Assembly (NCBI RefSeq): GCF_030272615.1
Contig: NC_081410.1
Location: 146,408,349-146,470,348 of the forward strand
Length of the DNA stretch: 62,000 nt
Reading direction: 5' to 3'
DNA from: Cryptomeria japonica
Lineage: Eukaryota > Streptophyta > Pinopsida > Cupressales > Cupressaceae
Below the pieces are notes generated by a model that ran no database searches, was not told the origin of the DNA, and was given only the letters and a program-made list of their open reading frames with translations. The position numbers were made by a program, and so were the translations under genes. Below are positions 50,136 through 62,000 of the stretch, one piece after another (position 1 is the first letter of the stretch; each line of letters opens with the position of its first letter).

Positions 50136-51550
50136 ACAGTAGCGGGATCACTAATTATCATTTACATTGTTTTTTTAGAATGTTGTTTTAGTATTAATTA
50201 GCTAATTTGTGTATTGTTGGATGGTTTTACTAACGTTTGTGTAGCATTCCAAGCTATAAGAAGACCCCTAAGCGTTTAAACACTAGCATTTCAATTAAGG
50301 GAATGGACATGTTGTGTCTTATGAGTATTTTGGCACACTTCAATTTGATTAAAGGAAATCAACCCCATGTCTTTCGTGATTGGCACACTTGTGCACATGT
50401 AGAGTAGTCCTATTTCTAACACACACTATCCTCTCCCTCTGGCTCTTATGGTCATAGGTGCAAGACAAAAGTGTTAGCGATACTCATTTTTCTTTTTAGT
50501 AGCCAATCACCTCTTGAGGGCCTCATCACCTCAAGGGAGTGTTTCAAAACAGGGGCACATTGGGGATAGCATCTCTCCCAACGCGACCTTGAGCGGTGTT
50601 TTTCGGGCGGCTATATGAAAAACCTGGTCAAACGGCTGAAGTGTTGAGTGAATTCGTCGTATGCGGCTCAGGCCTTCTCTACACCGATAAGCTCAATTAA
50701 AGTCTTAAGTGGCTTGCTTTGAGAATCTGTTGTTGGACTGGACCCATCAAAAATTACTATGAACCATTGTTATTTAGCATCCAAAAATCCTTGTGTTGAA
50801 TCGGGTGTTGTGAAATATGCATACCAAAGAAACTCCTCATGTACCCCCTAATTCGAGAAAAAAAAAATTCACTAGGAAGTGATATCCTTAGAATTCAAAG
50901 CTTGGCATGCCCAAGAAGTGTGACTCGAGGGTCGAGTAAGTGTTGTCAGGCTTCTATCTATCTGGTTAGATGTGGTATTTTATGGTCAAAAGATTTAACA
51001 CATACTGTCATTTGACTATCCATAAGGTTGTACTTAACTGATTTTATCTGGTTTATGGTCATATCTTCATGTTTGATGTTTTTTGTGTCAAGTCTTTTGT
51101 CGAAATATCAGCATAGCAGGTTTGAAGTCAGTTCTAGTGGGTTTGCGGTCTATTACATTGAGTTTGCAGTCTTCTATTAGCAGGAATGTTGTTAACTTTG
51201 AGCCAGAATTGACATACTTGGCACAGTCACTATCATTTTCTCAACCAGCGGGTTTGCTTAGGCTATTTTTGAGTCTTGTTCTAGTGGGTTTGCTTTTGAT
51301 ACTGTCTATTGTGTTGTTCCAGCGGGTTTGCACCCCAAAACGATGGGTCTGCACTCTGTAATAGCGATTTTGTGTGTTTGATGTCGTTATGTTGTCCAAA
51401 TATTTTTCACTTTTGCCTATCTTGTTCTAGCAGGTTTGCACCCTTGTCCTAGCGAGTTTGCTTCGTCTTGTCCTCTTTGGTTAGTTTGGTCTCGTTATGT
51501 TGTCGGATTTTCACTTCATTGATTTGCAATCTTACATGTCCCTATCAGTT

Positions 51551-51895
51551 AGCATCTATCTTTTATGATCTTAGTCTTAGATGTCTATTGCATTGTCATT
51601 GTGTTGTTTGCATTATATTATACACTTCTTGATATTTTGGCAATTTGCATCTATCTTTTATGACCTTGGTCTTAGACGTTGTTACATTGTCGTTATGTTG
51701 TTTGCATTGCATTAAACATGTCTTAATCTTTCAGCAATTAGGATTTATCTTTCGTGGTCTTGTCCTTAGAAGTCATAGCATTGTTGTTATGCTATCTACA
51801 TTGTCTTCTAAACTGCTTGATCTACCAACTTTCAGGATTTATCTTTTATGATCTTGGTCTTTCGATGTTGTTCTGTTGTCCGCATTGTGGTAGAA
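51551..51895 (+). repeat. four diverged 96-bp tandem units
   Basis: Units start at about 51551, 51648, 51745 and 51837. They share ATTTATCTTTTATGATCTTG followed by a GTTGTTATGTTG-like segment. Confidence 0.8.
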
Positions 51896-52324
51896 ATCTT
51901 TGGATTATTAGTAGTTGATATCTTTATCTGTGCATTTCTCTGGTCCTGGATGTCCTTGGTTTAGGTGTTATGTTGTCAATGAGTCTCTAGATTCTTGTTC
52001 GATTAGTATTCTTTGGTTCTTAGCTTTGTGCAACGTTCGATCATTGTGTCCCTTTTGTGTCCAGATGTTGTTGATTTTTATTTAAATCACTTTATGTCTC
52101 ATATCTCCCAACATTAAGATTATCGTCCACCATCATATCTTGTTTCTAGATTTGCATCATCATTTCCTTCTTCCTAAGTCAAAGGTTGAATATCAAATAT
52201 CTAAAATTGAACATCAAATTTCATCCTCTATCCAACTTCTTAGAATTCAATCCCCATCTCATCTTGGTCTTTCGTCTATTGTCCATTTTCATATTTCATC
52301 TTTCCAACTCATCAACTAATCGTC

Positions 52325-53052
52325 ATGCCGCAATTCTATTATGATGAGTTTGTTCGCCCTTCGTTTTCTTCCACTTCACCCTATGTCGATGATAATGAGG
52401 GTATGGTTGATCAACCTGATGACACATATATCCAAGTCATATCTCAATCCTACTATGATGAGTATGGTCATTCCTCATTTTCTTTTATTTCACCCTATGT
52501 TGATGATGATGAGGCTATGGTTGATCAACACGATGAGACGGATCTCCAAGTCACATCACAATCTTATCTCACTTCTCCATCCAATTCTAATCTTCCATCT
52601 TATCTAAATTCTCTATCCAGTTCTAATCTCCCATCTTATCTCACTTTTCCATCCAATTCTAATCCAATTCTAATCTTCCATCTTATCTTACTTCTCCTTC
52701 CAATTTTAATCTTCCATCTTATCTAAATTCTCCATCTAATCCAAATCTTCCATCTTGTCTCAATCCTCCGTCTAATCCTAATCCATCATCATTTATCACA
52801 CGATCTATGACTGGGGGCATGAATTACACAATTCCATCTGTGCCCCCACTCATCCAATCAGTGCCACAAGTGGTTAGTGCTCCACAATATCAATCTCAAG
52901 TAACATCACAACATGTTGTTTCAAAATCGCAATTCAGTTATCTATATGCATTGTCTTCGCACATTGTCGTGATGAACATTCATGAACAAGCACGTGGCAC
53001 CAGTCGCAATCCTTCATCTCACCTCAATCCTCCACCATCCACTCCCTTCTAA
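52325..53052 (+). pseudogene. gag-region ORF fragment with internal duplication
   Basis: The frame at 52325-52726 contains two related 37-residue segments, each with a YYDE box, SPYVDD and MVDQ. It then runs into Ser/Pro/Asn-rich units (SNLPSYL, repeated). A second frame (52807-53052) follows after a break. It resembles the low-complexity N-terminal region of some plant gypsy polyproteins, but no capsid motif is visible. Confidence 0.4.
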
Positions 53053-53223
53053 CTCAGTCCACCATCCACTACATCTTGTCTCAATCCACCAACTTCCCTT
53101 CCAACTCCCACATCTATCATTCCTCTCCCACTTCGTAACACCATCGAAAAACTTTCACCCATTAATATCATCCACCTACAATCCCCATCACCTACTCCTA
53201 CCATCATCCACACTCGATCCAAG

Positions 53224-53590
53224 GAACCTCTCATCATTCCATCTACTCTATCTCTATCAATTGAAGAACCTCTCGTACTTCCATCCACTCTAGTTTTCCC
53301 AGTCGAAGAACCTCTCGTCCTTCCATCCACTCTAATTATCCCAATTGAAGAACCTCTCGTCCTTCCATCTACTCCATCTCCCCCAGCTGAATAACCTCTC
53401 ATCCTTTCATCCACCTCATCTACCCCAATTGAGGAACTCCCTATCCTTCCATCTGCTCCATCCACCCCAGTTGAGGACCTCCCCATCCTTCCATCCACTC
53501 CATTTTTCCTAGTTCAAGAGCCTCTTCTCCTTCCATCCACTCCCTCTACCCTAGTTGCAGAACCTCTCATCATCTCATCTCCCCAGTTGA
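53224..53590 (+). repeat. 42-bp coding-type repeat (EPLVLPSTLVFPVE)
   Basis: About eight 42-bp units keep a single frame, broken by one TAA near 53392. The unit encodes EPLVLPSTLxxPxE. Retention of a multiple-of-three period indicates that the array grew while the frame was under coding constraint. Confidence 0.85.
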
Positions 53591-54038
53591 GGAACTCCCC
53601 ATCCTTTCATCTACTCCATCTATCCCAATTGAATAATCTCTCATCCTTCCATCTAGTCCATCCACCCAAGGCATCGAATCTTCCATCGTTCCATCCATTT
53701 CCTCTGAAGAGTCCACCCACTCACCTCTCATCACACCATCCACACCAATCCCCTCATGCCAAGATCCTGTTCCAGAGCATGTTCAAATAATTTTTAATCC
53801 AAAACAAGATCCTACCATTCCATCTCCTCCATCTCAAGATCCCTTATCATCCCCTTTTCCAAGTCAAGATCCTACCATTCCATCCCCTTCATCTCAATAT
53901 CCCAAATCATTCCATCTTCCAAGTCAAGACCCTCGTGTCCCATATACTCCACCTCTTGATCCTTCATTTCCTCCTATCCAAACCATCCCACCACCATCAC
54001 TTTATCCCCTTGGTTCATTTACATTCATCCATGGTAGT

Positions 54039-54386
54039 TTGTTTGTAGTAGAAGAACATCTCATATACACTACCCATTCTCCTCCATCTGATAAAGGACT
54101 CGCATCTTGTTACTCAGAGAACAAGTATCCTACTTTAGATAAAATGCTCAAAAAAATGAACTATCAAGGAAAAGGATCAGGCCTACATGAGCAAGGTACT
54201 TTGGAGCCCATCCATGTCAAAGCACATCCAGGATTTCATGGTCTTGGTTACATATCCCAAGGCACTTTATCCAAAAATGTTGGTACAACTAATGCAAAAT
54301 CCAAGTATGCTTCCAAACACACTGTTGTATCTCCCCATCGTTCCTCCAAATCTTTTATCGTCATCCCCCCTCCTCCATCATATTAA
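54039..54386 (+). pseudogene. G-patch-like ORF fragment of a gypsy-type element
   Basis: This 115-codon frame contains MLKKMNYQGKGSGLHEQGTL and, 13 residues later, HPGFHGLGY. The pattern GxGxGLxxxxQG...GLGY matches the G-patch segment found next to protease in some plant gypsy polyproteins, here with a Ser in place of the usual Leu. G-patch domains bind nucleic acid. Upstream and downstream frames are broken and no polymerase is found. Confidence 0.55.
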
Positions 54387-54389
54387 GCT

Positions 54390-56376
54390 AAACCAACTAT
54401 CCATCTTCCTTTTTCATCCTCAAAATCCATTTTGGGTCCCTATATCCCAAAATCTACCTTCATATATCCCTTGCATGCTAACTCCATTTTGAGCCCTTAT
54501 ATCCCAAAATCTTATCCTCCATCTTTTCCCACTTGTCCTTCCATGCACAAATCCACTATCTCCATCACCCATCATGAACATCTTATTCCTTTCATTCCTA
54601 ATCAAGATCAATGAAGGCATGTGTCCTTGCATTCCATCCAACATCCTACATCCATCACTTCACCCATATTCCCTCCATCTCCTCCATGTTCGCACACTCC
54701 TTCCAAGGCTACTAGCATAAATTTGGATGCCAAATCAAAAATACATAAAGATAACATCCACATCAATATAAAGATGATAATGTCCACTCAAAAAGACATG
54801 TTCCAATAGAGAAAAAGTTGATAAAAAAATGCAATGAATCCCAAAGACCACAAAGGCCCGCCAAAGCAAAAGAAAAAACAATGTGGATTCCAAAGCAAAA
54901 AGAAGCAATGCATCCAAAAGAAGAACCTACAATGGCATCCAAAATTACTAGTCCACCAGCTAAACATTCTCCCTCTCCATCTCCTAAATCTATTTTGGGT
55001 CCCTATGTACCAAAGCTACCTATAAAAATTCTTCCATCATATTCACATGCTACATCCATCTCCCCTCCACTCATACCACATCCTTCATAACATGTGCTAA
55101 TGTTGGTCTTGACAACATCCCCCCATCCTACTTAGTTTCCCTCATTCCATTCAACCACTTTCCACCACCATCTCCCATACATTCCCCATCAAAACATATA
55201 ATCCAAGCCTTTGCATAATTCCCTCATTCCTAATAAAGTTATACTAACATCTAGTGATCACTCCAAATGGGCTCCTATTACCTTGTTATGGAACTTAATG
55301 CTTTAGTCCTCCATCCATCTTATCTTCCAAATCCATTTATCCCCATCCATCTCCCTTGTTACCTATCCTCCAAATCCATTTATCCTCATCCAACTCCATC
55401 CATGAATTTCCTCTCAAAAATCAGAAAATACCCAAAAAATAAAAAAATCAACAAATTCCCCCAAAAAAAAGAAAGAAAGAAAGAGAAAAATTTGTCCAAT
55501 GGTGAAAACTCAGCAAATAGGTGCCTTGGATAAGTACCATGATGAAAACTTTCCAAACAGGCGTCATGCACAATACCCTTCATCCTTTTTCTCTTCGCGC
55601 TTGGGGGCAAAGTTCTTCTGCTCATCTAGCCATTTCCTCTTCCATTCCATCTACCTACCATATCCATCATATCCAATCCATTTCACTTCATCCATCCCCC
55701 CTTGGATCTTGATAAGAGAAAAGGCCACTATGTATACATGTTTTGGACACCTCTTGGCTTCCACTTCTCTACCAGACTTTTCCTTCGTAGTTCGTGTTTA
55801 TCCATCATCCTATCTTCCATCCACTCCCTCAGTTTCCTATCCCTTTGTCGGTCATCTTATCATATCAATCCATCCACCAAACCTTGGACCTCCAAGTCCG
55901 TCCATCATTTCATCTGTAACCTAATCCATCCACCAATCCTTTTCCTCCGTTCACCCATCTATCCACTAATACTTCATCTAGTCCATGTAATCCTTATGCA
56001 TCCCGTCCCAATTCCTTCATCCCTTCATCCATATCCATTTATCCACCAATCCTTTTCATCCTATTCTCCATCCCTCCACTCATATCAATCCATCACCTCT
56101 TATACTCCTTGTCATTGGTATCTAGATCTAGGCTACCCCCATTCAATCCAATGCCATCCATCTTATCAATCCATCTCCCTCGCGCAATTTGCCATCGCAT
56201 GTGAATATTATCCATTTTACTCCACTATCCAAGGTCAAGCACCAATCAAATCATCCAATCACATCCTTGATATTATTCCCATGCTTGTTGCAAGCCTCAA
56301 ACACAATCTTCTCATCAACAACACCCCATTCATCATCAATATCTCCTGGCTTTTCATCTTGACTGGGGCAACCTCT
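54390..56376 (+). other. pyrimidine-rich continuation, no gene recognised
   Basis: CCATCC, TTCCATC and ATCCATTT words dominate and many short frames arise from them. TTGGGTCCCTAT-T-CC-AAA recurs at 54428, 54488 and 54997. A CTTGGGGGCAAAG motif near 55599, common after gag-type ORFs of long gypsy elements, is the only landmark. Confidence 0.4.
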
Positions 56377-58300
56377 GTTAGACACAATGCACCATTGAGA
56401 GGGGGGTGAATCAGTGGTTCCCAAACTTTTCCCTTCTAGATATTTTGTGCGAGCATACTGATTAACACATCCAACTAAATGCAAACTTACCGGTTAGTAA
56501 GGAGACTAAACACAAATGCATTCACACAAAGGGACATCACATAACACCATCATATATGAGGAAAACCCAAGATGGTAAAAACCTCGGTGAGCAATGATGT
56601 TGGAGTCCACTGGTTCATCTCTCATATGTTCTTCTCTACTGGATCTCCTCCTCATTGCTCTGCTCTTTACCGGTACTATACTATGTCAGTTATGTGTCTG
56701 CCTTCTTTGTGGCTTCCTTCACTTCCACTCTGTCGGTATGGGCAGTACCAGTTCTGCTACCAGTTGAATACTTCAACCTGGTTCTCCTTCTCAGACTCAG
56801 TCTCTTCTCAAATTCTCGATGAGTACTTTACTGATTTGCTCACACACTCATTCACTTCGCAACAACACAATATTCTTCTATTCAACAACACTTCACACTA
56901 TCTTTGGCTTGCATATTTATAGCCTCGTTTTCCCACCAAACGTCAATTCAAATCTCAGGTGGTTAGGGTTTCCTCATCAAGCTCAAGGCAAACCAAATCC
57001 AATCAGATCTTGTCCGATCTAATCACCCAAACAGTCATTTGCGCATCACCACCATTGTCATGCCTTCTCTGATCATGCTTTCTATCTTTGGCAATCTACT
57101 TTTTGCTTTGTCAGCTGATTTCTTGGTCAATCACCAAGATTGGTCTTGCAGTTTCCTTCATCTTTCTAGATCTCCTCAATCACTCTAAGTTGACTCTCAG
57201 TTGTCCTCCAGACCTTGAGCTGCAAACCTCTGCAACGACCTGCAACACATCCCATGAATTACAGGATCTACCATTAATGTCGACCAACTCACCAACTACC
57301 TCGTTGGTCTTCATTCCATCTATCACTGCATGCAAGTTCGCCACCTTGATTCCACGTGGCATCCATGTCGACCAACTGCCAGCTTGGATCTTTATGTCGG
57401 TTCAGATAGGATCACCGACCAAACACTCTACCAGTTCCTTTTCATTGTCGGTTTACTAACCCTCCTGGTTAAATCCTCAAATAGGTCTATCATCAACCTT
57501 GCACTCTGCATCTCTTCTTGTGGACTACTCAATCAGACAACACTCTTGCTAATCTGCCTTATGCACATCTTCATCAAATGGGGAGTCTTTTGCATCTATA
57601 CCTTGTCCATATTACCGGTGGACTTACATACCGACAAACACTCTTGATGACACCATGTCATCAACCTTCCACAAACTCCATCTTCAATCAGGCCATTCTC
57701 CTCTATCTGCATCTACTCAGCCTTGCATTCTTCTTGATTAGGTCGGACCGTATCTCAACCAGTTTGTCAAAGTGACACACCCAACACTCTTCATTTGCAC
57801 CGACATCCCAACATGCCTTCTTTGTGACTCAGTGTACAACCCTATTCTCATGCACTTGAGGCATTCCTTTTGATTCACCAGTAGATCTGGTGTGTCCTTG
57901 TAATGTGCATCTTGCAGTGCTCATGTGGCTACCCTATTTGTGGAGCAAATATTCAAACATGCACATACGATCTGGTGTGGGCACATTCACTATCAGTCAT
58001 TGCTTCTCATGATGACTACATCTTCATCCGATGGGAGTCCTATTGTCCTGCAACCACACAACATACCGGTGACCTATTCATCCTTCTCCTCCTCTGTTGA
58101 TGTGATTTAGGTAACATTCTGCCTCTTCATCACAATCAACAACTCAAGCACCTTGCTTATCCTTCTTGTTCACTGGTCATGACCTTTGTCGGTTGGCAGC
58201 AAATCACTTGGGTTAATTGTCTCTATGTCAACACATCACTTACCAGTTGACATCCTTTCCTTATCAATGATACACTTTTTGGCATTTTGGAGGAATTGAT
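56377..58300 (-). mobile_element. antisense copia-type LTR
   Basis: Its terminal TGTTAGACACAATG...GAGGGGGGTGAATCAGT is the inverse of the end of the LTR at 58305-59531 (ACTGATTCACCCCCCCTC...CCTAACA). A minus-strand TATA box (CTATAAATATGC) lies at 56911-56922. There is no primer site beside it at 56376, so it is a solo or 3' LTR. The right border is approximate and meets the next LTR. Confidence 0.5.
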
Positions 58301-58304
58301 TATG

Positions 58305-59531
58305 TGTTACATTGATGTTTTGTCATTGATGACAACACTAGCTATTATGGTTGGCTACCAGCAGACAGGTTTTGGTTGCCGGTAGAAGATCTAGTGTTAC
58401 TGGCAGAAGAGACTATCTGTTGGACACTTTTGGCATGTTTGGATCAATGGAGTATGTTTTATTTTATGTGTTACATGCTCCTGAAGCATGTTTTGGTCAG
58501 TTGGTATTGACTTGGTAATTAGATGCTATCATACACTCTTGTAAACCCTTACCAACATTGGTTTAAGGTTTTACCAGCAGAGCTTTCACTGAGGAATCTT
58601 GACAGGATGCATAAGTGGTGTTGGTACGACTTCTACATGGATTTTAGGATGTTGAAGATGTTCTTTGATCGTGCTTCAACTGCTTGAAGACATTACTTTG
58701 GCATGGTGGACCCATGATAGGTCCGGTGCTTATCTAGGTTATGGACTGGTATCATGTTAACGTGTACTCTACACGTTATCGGGATGTTTCAGGATATTTT
58801 ATGGATTGGTTATTGTTGTTTTGGTCTAAAGCCAACATGAGATATCATTGTAATATGGATTTATGTAATAATATTATAGTAATATCTTTTAGGTGGCCGA
58901 CCTAATTGGTTTAGGTCTTAGGGTTGGTATAAAATAATGTAAGATCTCATTGTAGATCATAGGATGGAAACGTGAAAAGATATTTGTGGTCTTAAAATGC
59001 AATATCATATGCAAAGGAGATTTGGTTGATCATAGGTGATTGAATTGGGATTAAGGAAGAGGTCAAAGGCCTCCGGTATTGAGCTTAACTGGGACTGTAA
59101 TCAGGCATGGTAGATGCTATCTTAGGCAGTTCATTCTATTGTATTGTTGTCCAAAAATCTTGAGGTGGTTTTAACCTCTGTATTCAGTGAGACTCTTTTG
59201 TAATGAGCAGTACACTCTAGGCAATATGCCTTCCTGCATGTGCAGGCCCCTCATTGTATCACATACTTTCTGTAGAAGTATCATCTGATTGTGGGTAGGC
59301 TTCCCATTGTGGTTTTTCCCTTTTCGGGTTTTCTATGTACAAATCATGGTGTTATGTGGTATGGTTGCATTGTATTGATTATATGTTTCATTGTTAAGTT
59401 TTATTGCTTATCGATATCTGTTTCTGCTTTACCGGTACTTAATCTGGTTAAATTTTATTAAGTGGATTAAATGTTATAATATGTTAACAACTGATTCACC
59501 CCCCCTCGATTGTTCACCGATTATCCTAACA
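58305..59531 (+). mobile_element. 5' LTR of a copia-type element
   Basis: It starts TGTTACATTGATG and ends ATTATCCTAACA (1,227 bp). It contains TATAAAA at 58928-58934 and is followed after two bases by the primer binding site. Confidence 0.75.
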
Positions 59532-59533
59532 AT

Positions 59534-59545
59534 TGGTATCAGAGC
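59534..59545 (+). promoter_or_regulatory. copia primer binding site
   Basis: TGGTATCAGAGC is the exact initiator-Met-tRNA primer site, two bases after the LTR. Confidence 0.9.
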
Positions 59546-59590
59546 TTTGGTCCTCTTTTTGCAGAAGCTTAACCGCTTGAGGTAGATCCT

Positions 59591-60551
59591 ATGGCAGCTA
59601 ACACTTCAAATCCACCGACAACTACTTTTTAGAAGAGAAATCCCTAAGCTTGATGGAACAAATTATGGGATATGGAAAATTCGAATGGAGACTCATTTGA
59701 GATGTCTTGGCAAGGATATTTGGGAGATCATTGAGAAAGGATACACACCTTATGATCTGACATCTGGCAATCCTGCTCCTGCAAACTTGGATAAGAATAT
59801 TGAAAATTATTGCAGAGCTAGAGAAGCCCTCTTGTGTGCACTTATTGATCAGTAGATCATGGGATTGACTGATAAATTATCGGTAAAGGTTATGTGGGAC
59901 AAATTGCAAACTCTCAATGAAGGTGATCCTACTGTCAAAATTGCTAAACTTGATGGTTACCGGGTAAGATATGAAAACTTGAAAATGGAAAATAATGAAA
60001 GAATTATCGTGTTAATGGAAAGAGTAAATGAGATTGTTATGGGAATTCACTGTTATGGAGGATTTTTGAGTGAAGATGAAATAGTTTCCGAAGTCTTGAG
60101 AGCCCTTCCACCATCTTACAAGATGAAGGCAACTGCAATTAATGAATTGAGGACAATGACAAACTCTTCAGTTAATAGAGACATTCTGATTTGGAAATTA
60201 TCTGCTTTTGAGCTTGAAGAATTTGGATCTTCTGGAGCTGTAAAGTCTAAACCTGCTTTTCATACATCATCATCATCATCTACCAACAAAAGCGATTGGA
60301 AAGTCCTATATGCAAAAGAATTGGAAGACATGAGGAAAGAGGATGAAGAATTTGAGCAACTTGAAGCCTTATTTGCTAGAAGAGTACCTAAAATTCTGAC
60401 AAGAAGTAAGTATGAAGGAAAAGAACCTTTTAAATGTTTTTCATGTAATAAGATTGGTCATTTTGCATCTAGATGTCCTAAAAGGAATGCAAGGTTTGAG
60501 GAAAGAGTTAAGAAATCATTTAAGCCTAACCAGAACAAATATAGATTTTAG
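59591..60551 (+). pseudogene. gag: copia gag with CCHC zinc knuckle
   Basis: The start ATG at 59591 is followed by TAG (59630) and a frame change. IPKLDGTNYGIWKIRMETHL then opens the UBN2-type capsid region, broken by TAG at 59853. The longest intact piece (59859-60551) carries the rest of the capsid region and the knuckle CFSCNKIGHFASRC at about 60434. From family knowledge this binds element RNA. The stops make the gene non-functional. Confidence 0.85.
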
Positions 60552-61980
60552 AAAAGTAAACAATTTTACATAGCTGATGAGGAAGGAGTAAGTGATGACT
60601 CTGGAGATGAACCGACAAAAGACTCTGCTAGTGAATCCGGCAATGGAAAGTAATGGGGTTTCAATGATTTAAAGGAAGATGAATCGGAACCGGCTATTAA
60701 GAATGAAGAAAAGGCCCTGGCAACAAAAGTTGAATATAAGGATGAATGGGTAATTGATAGTGGATGCTCATGTCATATGACTGGTGATAAAGGATAATTT
60801 ATGTCCCTGTAAGAATACAATGGCGGTCAAGTCAGATTTGGAGATGACAAAGCACATATGATCAAAGGTAGAGGTATTATTTCTCTGGATGGTAATCACA
60901 ATACTGATAATGTCTATTATGTAGAAGGTTTAAAGAATAATCTTTTGAGTGTTGGTCAATCAGTGGACAAGGGTTTCCAACTTCAGTTTAAAGATAGAAA
61001 ATGCAAAATTATTAACAAGACTGGTTTGGAGATTGCAATCGATATTCAAACTAGAGGTAATATCTTTCACTTGAACACTGGTAATAAGACATGTTTGATT
61101 GCTCATATTGATGAGAGTTGGTTATGGCATAAGAGGTTGTGTCGTGTTAATTTTTATTATATTATTAAGATCGGTTCAACTAAGGCAGTTAGAGATATAC
61201 CTAAGATTATGAAGCCTCATAATCCGATATGTAGGGAATGTCAATTGGGAAATCAAGTTAGAAGTTTTTTTAAGAGCATACATGATAAATCTAATGATGT
61301 ACTTGTTTTGATTCACACTGACTTATGTGGTCCAACAAGAACTAGAAGTTTTCAAGGTGATAGGTATTTCATGCTGATTATTGATGACTATTCTAGAATG
61401 ATGTGGGTGACTTTTCTCAGGGAGAAGTCTGAAGCCTTTGAGAAATTCAAGATCTTCAAAGCAAAAATTGAAACAGAAACTGGACTGAAAATCAAATGTC
61501 TAAGATCAGATCATGGCGACAAGTTCACTTCTCATGAATTTAACAGTTATCGTGAGACCAATGGAATCAAGAGATAGTTATCTACACCTTGGACTCCTCA
61601 ACATAATGGAGTAGTGGAACGAAAGAACATAACCATTTTGGATTGTAGCAAGATCTATGATGATGGAAGCCAAATTGACTCATATGTATTGGAGAGAAGC
61701 AGTAAGTACAATAGTCTACACATTCAACAGAGTTCATATCAATGGTGAAACCGGTAAGACCCCTTATGAATTATGGTTTGGAAATACACCTACTGTTAAG
61801 TATATCAGAATTTTCGAAAGTAAATGCTATATCAAAAGAGATGATTCAATTGGAAAGTTTGATCCTAAATGTGATGAAGGGATATTTCTTGGTTATTCAA
61901 TTCAAAGCAAAGCATATAGATGTTATAACAAAAGATTACAAAAAATTATGGAGAGTGCTAATGTGAAAGTGGATGAGTAG
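60552..61980 (+). pseudogene. pol: copia pol: protease and integrase, broken; runs toward the window edge
   Basis: In-frame stops occur near 60549, 60652, 60797, 60809 and 61575. The protease has WVIDSGCSCHMTG at about 60747. The integrase zinc domain reads WHKRLCRVN...CRECQLG, so the second His of the usual LWHxRLGHxN motif is Arg. The core keeps its acidic triad: HTDLCGP, RSDHGD and, after the stop at 61575, HNGVVERKN. The C-terminal part (61657-61980) has TPYELWFGNTP and GKFDPKCDEGIFLGYS. Reverse transcriptase would lie beyond the right edge. Confidence 0.88.
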
Positions 61981-62000
61981 TACCTAAATCATTCTATATC

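Larger units (their letters stand above)
49676..52100 (+). mobile_element. leader of the probable gypsy-type element, with internal repeats
   Basis: No conserved protein was found. It includes the 22-bp array at 50014-50135, scattered GCGGGTTTGCACCC motifs at about 49850, 51319 and 51430, and four diverged 96-bp units at 51551, 51648, 51745 and 51837 (ATTTATCTTTTATGATCTTG core). The large distance from LTR to first long frame is like long-leader gypsy lineages. Confidence 0.4.

Noticed and set aside
53049-53498. Gly/Asp-rich 149-codon frame on the minus strand
   Set aside because: It is the antisense shadow of the 42-bp plus-strand coding repeat.

Overview
The window looks like nuclear DNA from a seed plant with a very large, repeat-filled genome. 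A conifer or other gymnosperm is most likely. The reasons are two introns longer than 21 kb, many decayed LTR retrotransposons and LINEs, sparse coding sequence and AT-rich spacers. The taxonomic guess is inference.

The only host gene I can support lies on the minus strand and spans most of the window. Seven exons (47353-47504, 46651-46760, 23532-23923, 22894-22938, 22646-22747, 22470-22550, 1069-1135) join in phase into 316 codons of a TPR protein that I recognise as SRFR1 (SUPPRESSOR OF rps4-RLD1), an adaptor that restrains effector-triggered immunity. The rest of the gene lies beyond base 1. Intron 2 (22,727 bp) and intron 6 (21,334 bp) are packed with mobile elements. Intron 4 uses a GC donor.

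Intron 6 (1136-22469) holds, from left to right: an LTR-like block; a 19-unit hairpin satellite (3.3-6.7 kb); a TATA box, leader exon and leader intron in front of a broken ORF of about 1,070 codons (7.7-10.9 kb); an LTR-like block; a two-unit minisatellite (12.1-13.3 kb); an antisense copia gag with a CpG-rich leader (17.1-18.5 kb); an inverted pair of LTR ends; and a solo LTR with target-site duplication, inserted into a second copy of the same ORF family (18.8-20.3 kb). Intron 2 (23924-46650) holds a third copy of that ORF family in gene-sense orientation (26.8-30.3 kb), a dead LINE (32.5-35.5 kb), an LTR/PBS unit (35.5-38.9 kb), two LTRs facing each other end to end (about 38.9-42.9 kb), two hAT-like elements and a tRNA-derived SINE.

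Upstream of the gene (47.5-62 kb) there is a probable gypsy-type LTR, a pyrimidine-rich region with Ser/Pro repeats and a G-patch-like motif (52.1-56.4 kb), two related copia LTRs in opposite orientation, and a decayed copia element (gag, protease, integrase) running to the right edge.

The strongest candidate for something undescribed is the repeated cassette of tandem array, TATA box, leader intron, long unknown ORF with a coiled-coil-like tail, and LTR-like block. Two copies show the whole layout and a third shows its 3' end. The hairpin satellite, whose paired arms change together, is the second.
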